Assembly: GCF_905163445.1 (NCBI RefSeq)
Contig: NC_053191.1
Span: 2,170,001-2,234,000 of the forward strand
From: Pararge aegeria
Taxonomy: Eukaryota; Arthropoda; Insecta; Lepidoptera; Nymphalidae
Reading direction: 5' to 3'
DNA: 64,000 nucleotides
Shown here: in pieces, positions 59,441 through 64,000 of the stretch
Position numbering within the stretch: position 1 is the stretch's first letter
How the letters are laid out: the number at the start of each line of letters is the position of its first letter
Made by a program: the position numbers and the translations under genes
Notes under the pieces: generated by a model
Told to the model about the DNA's origin: nothing
Database searches by the model: none
The model's input: the letters and a program-made list of their open reading frames with translations, nothing else

Positions 59441-62240
59441 ATTAAGTTATGAATTTAGAGCAATTCACACCCAAGCTTTATATCGTTTAAGTAATCCTTA
59501 ACATTATAATAGGACCTTACCTACAGTTACCTTTCACCGATCTATTTTCGCTATTCAACTCATATAACCTTGCCACAAGGTCTGGTATTTTGTGTTTGTA
59601 TTATCATATTTTTTTTTATCAAAATAAAAGTAACTTATATTTTTTTCATCTGTCAAGTGTCAGCTTACGAGTTTACATAAGGTATCCGATTTAAGCGTTT
59701 ACTAGGTATAGTGAAAACGGGCATTAGTTATCTAGCGTTATAGCCTTCTGTGTTAATCACTCTTTAAGAAGTTGTCAACTGGTCGTCTACATTTTAAACG
59801 CATAATTTTAGTCACTGCGACGGTTATACACTCTAAGTAATTTTAGCCTTGTCAGATAAATAACTGAATATGTTAAACTAATGTTTAATCGAAACAAATA
59901 ACTATTCTGCATAAAGGCTAAAAGTCTAACAGGGATATGCGATTTGTAAACTACCATAACATTTCATGTTAGCGTGCTTCTATCTGACTCTAAGAGTGCA
60001 CAACCTAACAACCGAGATGGCAGTCTAGTGCTACCTTGTGATTTTCTAACAAATAAGTACTTAAAAATTTGCTTAAATGTATATTGTCGAAGACGCACCT
60101 GTTTTCGTTAGTGATGTAAAAGCATTTTAACAGATATATACGTATTTTTGATAATTTCTCACCTTGATTTAATATGTTACTACTGATTTCTCACAAGCAT
60201 AGAGTTCTGACGATAATTGGGTCCTGATTCTCTATTACATAATTAGGTAATTATATCATAACAACAATAGAAGGTGATAATTGGCAGCCCGCATACAAAG
60301 AAGTGTCACAATTGATATCACAAATGTATTTCGTATGCATCTGAGTTTCTAATCAAACATAGAATCAGGGTCCAGTGAGATTCTTTTTCCATTTTCTATT
60401 TTAACGCTACTTTATATTACTAATATAATGTCTATTTTACTCGTAGCAAAGATATCGTCTACCGAGGCCCAATATATAATAAGTAGGTACAACAAAGTGG
60501 TTACATATAAAATAATATTGTGTTTTCTAGGCTCTAAGTTTAGATTTAGATAAATGGTGTGGGTTTGGTATCACACAATTTTTAAAAATCAATTTTAACA
60601 TCATTAAAAAATTCTATTATCTTTGGTATATATCATTGGTATTCTCGAGGTAGGTACCTATGATATTGTAAAAATTCCAGGCTTCTGGTTTGCGTATTGG
60701 CTATAAAAATTGGTTTGGTTGGTTTAAAGGACTAAGTAATTTGTGTGTTTACCTACTGTTTGATGTGATAAATATTATAAATTATTTTTTATTTGGTTCT
60801 GAGAACCACGTGACATTTGGGGTTACTTAGCGGAAAATAAATATTTATTTGCTGTTATACTTTGTTTTATTGTAAACTAGCTCACTGTTGTTATAAATAA
60901 TTATTATTAAAAATATTATGAAAAAATGCGCGTAAGTTGTCATCGTTTATTTAGATGTTACAGGGCCTTTTCAAGTCGGAAGTCTTTCTACGGCATTGAA
61001 AGTTTAGAGATGCGCCAACTATATTTTGTGACTGAAAATAACGTTTTCTTACAGGTATACTATCCTTTTTTAAGTTAAAAATTGTGGTTAAGAGTGTGAA
61101 ACAGGATCAGTCAGAATATTTTTTTTCTTAGAATCGGAATAGAATCAGAATTATTGCTCCTTACTGAATATCAATAATTAAATCAATGCGAAAGTGCATT
61201 TCTTTGTTTGATTATTTTATTCTCCCTTCACGCCTTAACTTACTTGTTTTTTAGCATAGAGTTAGTTAAAAGGGTGGAGAGTAACATGGACTATTTTTTT
61301 TTCTAGGTAAATAAACCATTTGGGAAAATCCATTCTAAATGCAGACGAAGAACACGGGAAACAGATACAATAATATTAAACATTAAATTTACAGATATGT
61401 TTAAAAAAATGCAGAACTATGATGAAATGACTAGAGAAATTGAAGTTTCCTATTTAGGGTCGTGAACAACAAGTATATTATGTATTTTTTTTGTAAACTG
61501 GAAACGTTTAGATTTGGCAAGTCTTGACTGTCAAAATAAGTTCTTATTGCTCAGCGGAATCAATCAGAAATTTGTTTTTGTTGTTTAACTTTCTCTTTTT
61601 CCAAATCGAAACCTTCAGCGTTCCCGATGGACAAATAAAAATCGGTAAATATCTTAACCGTTAATAAAATCGACTTATATTTTACTTCCTTTCTGCCGAG
61701 TACGACCCTAGATGCGAGTAACTGTCAAATCTGTCATAAAATAACCGTCGTCTTACACCTGCCGTGTTTTTGCGAAGTTGTTGTGAAATAAAATCATGAA
61801 TGAAAAATACTAAATTACTTGAAAACTCTTGCTGTGAGTGATAAGAATATATGTGTCCAATTATTGTATGTAAAATTTTCAGGTGATATACAGTTAACAT
61901 CGCTGTAAATGGGTAATTTAGGAAGTACAAAGAACCGTTTATAAAAAGTTATATTGTGTCTGAAATATGTGCAGTATTTGTTTTCTATTTAAATGATTAG
62001 ATTGGAAAAGATAGATTAGTCTGATGAAAGAAAAACTGGCTTAAATAAGCGTTTTAAAGTTCGTTAACTCCATATTTTATACCGAATGTATTTTAGAAAA
62101 GGCTTCAGTAGAGATGACCGTTAACAGTTTAGGTGCAATAATAACGAGAAATGAACAATTTATAAACTAAAAGGTGTATTAGTAGCCTTATTAAGTTAAT
62201 TTGTATTTAATCATACCCCTACGGATTCCACGCGGCTTCG
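59441..62240. other. Intergenic, no gene seen
   Basis: AT-rich DNA without recognisable elements or coding support. Confidence 0.45.
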
Positions 62241-62247
62241 CACCGGT

Positions 62248-62340
62248 AAGCTAAATCGTTTTGCTGTGTGTCTTTGGAGGTAGGGTGGTAACTAGCCACT
62301 GCCAAAGCTCTCAAAAGTAGGCCATAAAAAATTCAGTAAA
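62248..62340 (-). mobile_element. SINE-3 fragment
   Basis: GGTAGGGTGGTAACTAGCCA and AAAGCTCTCAAAAGTAGGCC, antisense, about 130 bases before the exon at 62467. Confidence 0.6.
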
Positions 62341-62466
62341 TATAAATGAACCTCATAAAAGCCCTTTCACTTATACCACTGTGCCGGAGGGAGGTTGTCA
62401 AAGGTCTCAAGATCTTGAATATAAATTTAAAAAAAAAGATATATTTATTCTTTATCTTTATTCCAG

Positions 62467-62680
62467 TATGAAATGGAATCTGTAGACAACAACAAATTTG
62501 AAGTGAAGTCATCAAAACGTAAAATAGTATCAGGCCCCAACGTATACCTCAACCCAGCTCTGGATCTCCTTGTGAACGAAGATCCCATATGCAACACAGC
62601 CATGGAAATAACTCCCAACAAGAGACGCAAAAGGACCAAAAGTGATATTGCTGCATTTGAAAATACAGCATTAGATCTAG
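62467..62680 (+). CDS. Coding exon of an unrecognised gene, probably containing its start codon
   Basis: A TTTATTCCAG acceptor precedes 62467 and a GTAAGG donor follows 62680. From ATG 62473 the frame reads 69 codons plus one base. It shows two similar motifs (LNPALDLLV and ENTALDLG) and a basic cluster NKRRKRTK that could be a nuclear localisation signal. An in-frame Tyr-Glu precedes the Met, so this could be an internal exon or a second exon with a 5' UTR upstream. I do not recognise the family. The remaining exons lie beyond the window. Confidence 0.6.
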
Positions 62681-62777
62681 GTAAGGCATTATGCTAAGTG
62701 CAGTGCAGTGCAGACAGATGGCTAAGTGCAGTGTTAAAATCAATATGTCATTGTTCACTGCCTTATGAATGAATGCA

Positions 62778-62895
62778 CTTTTTACTGCACACCACAGAGA
62801 AAATATAAAGAGATACAAATACAATAGCACAATAAGGTAGAATGTACAATTTGGTGGCCTTATCGCTAAATAGTGATCTCTTCCCGGCAACCAAA
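62778..62895 (-). mobile_element. LINE 3' tail with hairpin
   Basis: TTTACTGCACACCACAG and GGTGGCCTTATCGCTAAATAG, antisense. It starts about 100 bases after the exon donor at 62680. Confidence 0.68.
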
Positions 62896-63384
62896 GGCAT
62901 ACAAGAAAATGCTGTACAAAATTTGTAGGTAGTACAAAAAACATTTGTGAAATAACCTTATTCATAAGCATATGTAATATGTGTATTAGCCTGAAGGAGC
63001 TAAAGATGTTCCTCCTACTTCTAGAGGCAAGCGGTATTATTTGGAAATTATAGATAGTTGCAATCATTGACTGCAAATCTTACATAGACGCTTCCACACT
63101 AAAAGTTTTAGTAGTAGTTCCTATTAAAGCATTTTGTGGCTAAGCTTGTCCAGGGGAATCCCTACTACCCCCATGCTTATTTAAGCTGCCGAGATGCGTT
63201 CCGATGGGTTGATGCTGGTGTAATAACAGGTCTGTAGGGTGTCACTTTGTAGGATGTGTTTGTTGCATGGCATTCAACGTGTTCCTCTGTTTATGTAACA
63301 AATGATGGTTTTTCGCTTACCATTACGTTACCACAGATTGGTCCATATTTCATTACTATAAAAAAATATTGGATATAAGCAGGT

Positions 63385-63605
63385 GTTACTTTGCAGAAAT
63401 CCATAATATATTATGAAAATTAAGCTTAATTTGCTATACGCCGAGAACAGCAGGAGAACCTGTATGATGTAATTTATAATCTCTGCAATGTATGTCTACG
63501 CATGGATGTTGAGTTTATGATGAATAATTGTTAAGTGAACAATTGTTAAGATTCTCCTGCTGCTCACGGAGTATAGCAAATTAAGCTTAATTTTCATTCT
63601 ATAAA
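63385..63605. mobile_element. Foldback family F1, internally deleted
   Basis: AAATTAAGCTTAATTTGC at 63418-63435 and again, in inverse context, at 63579-63596. GTAATTTATAATCTC remains between. The arms are shorter than at 36160. Confidence 0.7.
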
Positions 63606-63654
63606 AAAAACCTATAGGATGTTATTGACAGTTATTAGTATATTAATAATTTAT

Positions 63655-63885
63655 CCAACAGCTTAGCTCTGCAGCATATGCGGTTAAAAAGATTTGTCAT
63701 AGATTAAGGAATTGCTAGGCTGTGTATTTTAGTCACTTTCACTGCATTATGTCTTACAGCATTTTATTATGGGGTAATGCTGCTGATATTGATTCTGTTT
63801 TCATACTGCATAAGAGGGCTGTTTGTGTAATATATAAAATGGGCCCAAAAGGATAAATTTAAAGAAGTTAAAATGATGGTGAAGC
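63655..63885 (+). pseudogene. LINE reverse transcriptase fragment
   Basis: AAYAVKKI, YFSHFHCIMSYSILLWGNAA and FILHKRAVCVIYKMGPK with frame breaks. This is the thumb region of a CR1-type polymerase (MSYGILLWGNA, LQKRAVRAI). Truncated on both sides. Confidence 0.72.
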
Positions 63886-64000
63886 ATTACTGATAAAGTC
63901 TATAAATTAAAACTATAATTACACATTTTCATTTATGTCCATAGAAATATAATGAAATTGAAAAAGAAAATGGACAGTAACATGTATATAATATTAGAAG

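Noticed and set aside
62549..63076. 175-codon minus-strand frame
   Set aside because: It is antisense to the exon at 62467-62680 and then crosses a LINE 3' tail (GRDHYLAIRPP is the tail hairpin translated).
1..64000. A novel multi-gene defence, biosynthetic or toxin system
   Set aside because: The window holds only two complete or near-complete host genes, one exon of a third, and mobile elements. Nothing supports a linked system beyond the shared promoter.

Overview
This is animal nuclear DNA, almost certainly from a lepidopteran (butterfly or moth). It is AT-rich and has short exons in long introns. It is crowded with tRNA-headed SINEs, CR1/Jockey/RTE-type LINE fragments and MITEs of the kind found in butterfly and moth genomes. 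There are no operons, prokaryotic genes, genuine tRNA or rRNA genes, or CRISPR arrays.

Three host genes can be supported, mostly from short exons joined by splice phase. (1) Minus strand, 18561 down to 1173: a multi-exon membrane transporter of the SLC13 / 'I'm not dead yet' (Indy) type. Fourteen coding exons were found. One further exon, between 8967 and 5851, is required by phase and by family alignment but was not found. The conserved SNT-type cation/carboxylate motifs are altered. (2) Plus strand, 18981 to 55827: a complete five-exon CRAL-TRIO lipid-transfer protein of 301 residues, like alpha-tocopherol transfer proteins, spread over 36.8 kb. The start codons of genes 1 and 2 face away from each other across 419 bp, so they probably share a promoter region. 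(3) Plus strand, 62467 to 62680: one coding exon of a gene I do not recognise, which continues beyond the window.

The rest is mobile DNA. Two long retrotransposon reading frames are intact: an endonuclease plus reverse-transcriptase LINE at 13466-16408 (+), between exons 4 and 5 of the SLC13 gene, and a 5'-truncated LINE at 27370-30150 (-), in CRAL-TRIO intron 1. There are four SINE families, several LINE 3'-tail families, a hAT-type MITE family with 8-bp target duplications, and several foldback or long-inverted-repeat elements. Many are nested in one another. The clearest case is CRAL-TRIO intron 4, where three retroelements sit one inside the next. From 56 to 62.4 kb I see no gene.

I found no previously undescribed multi-gene system. 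The items most worth a second look are the divergent SLC13-like transporter and its missing exon, the shared head-to-head promoter, the ordered transposon nests, and the MITE and SINE tails lying directly against the splice acceptors of CRAL-TRIO exons 3 and 4.
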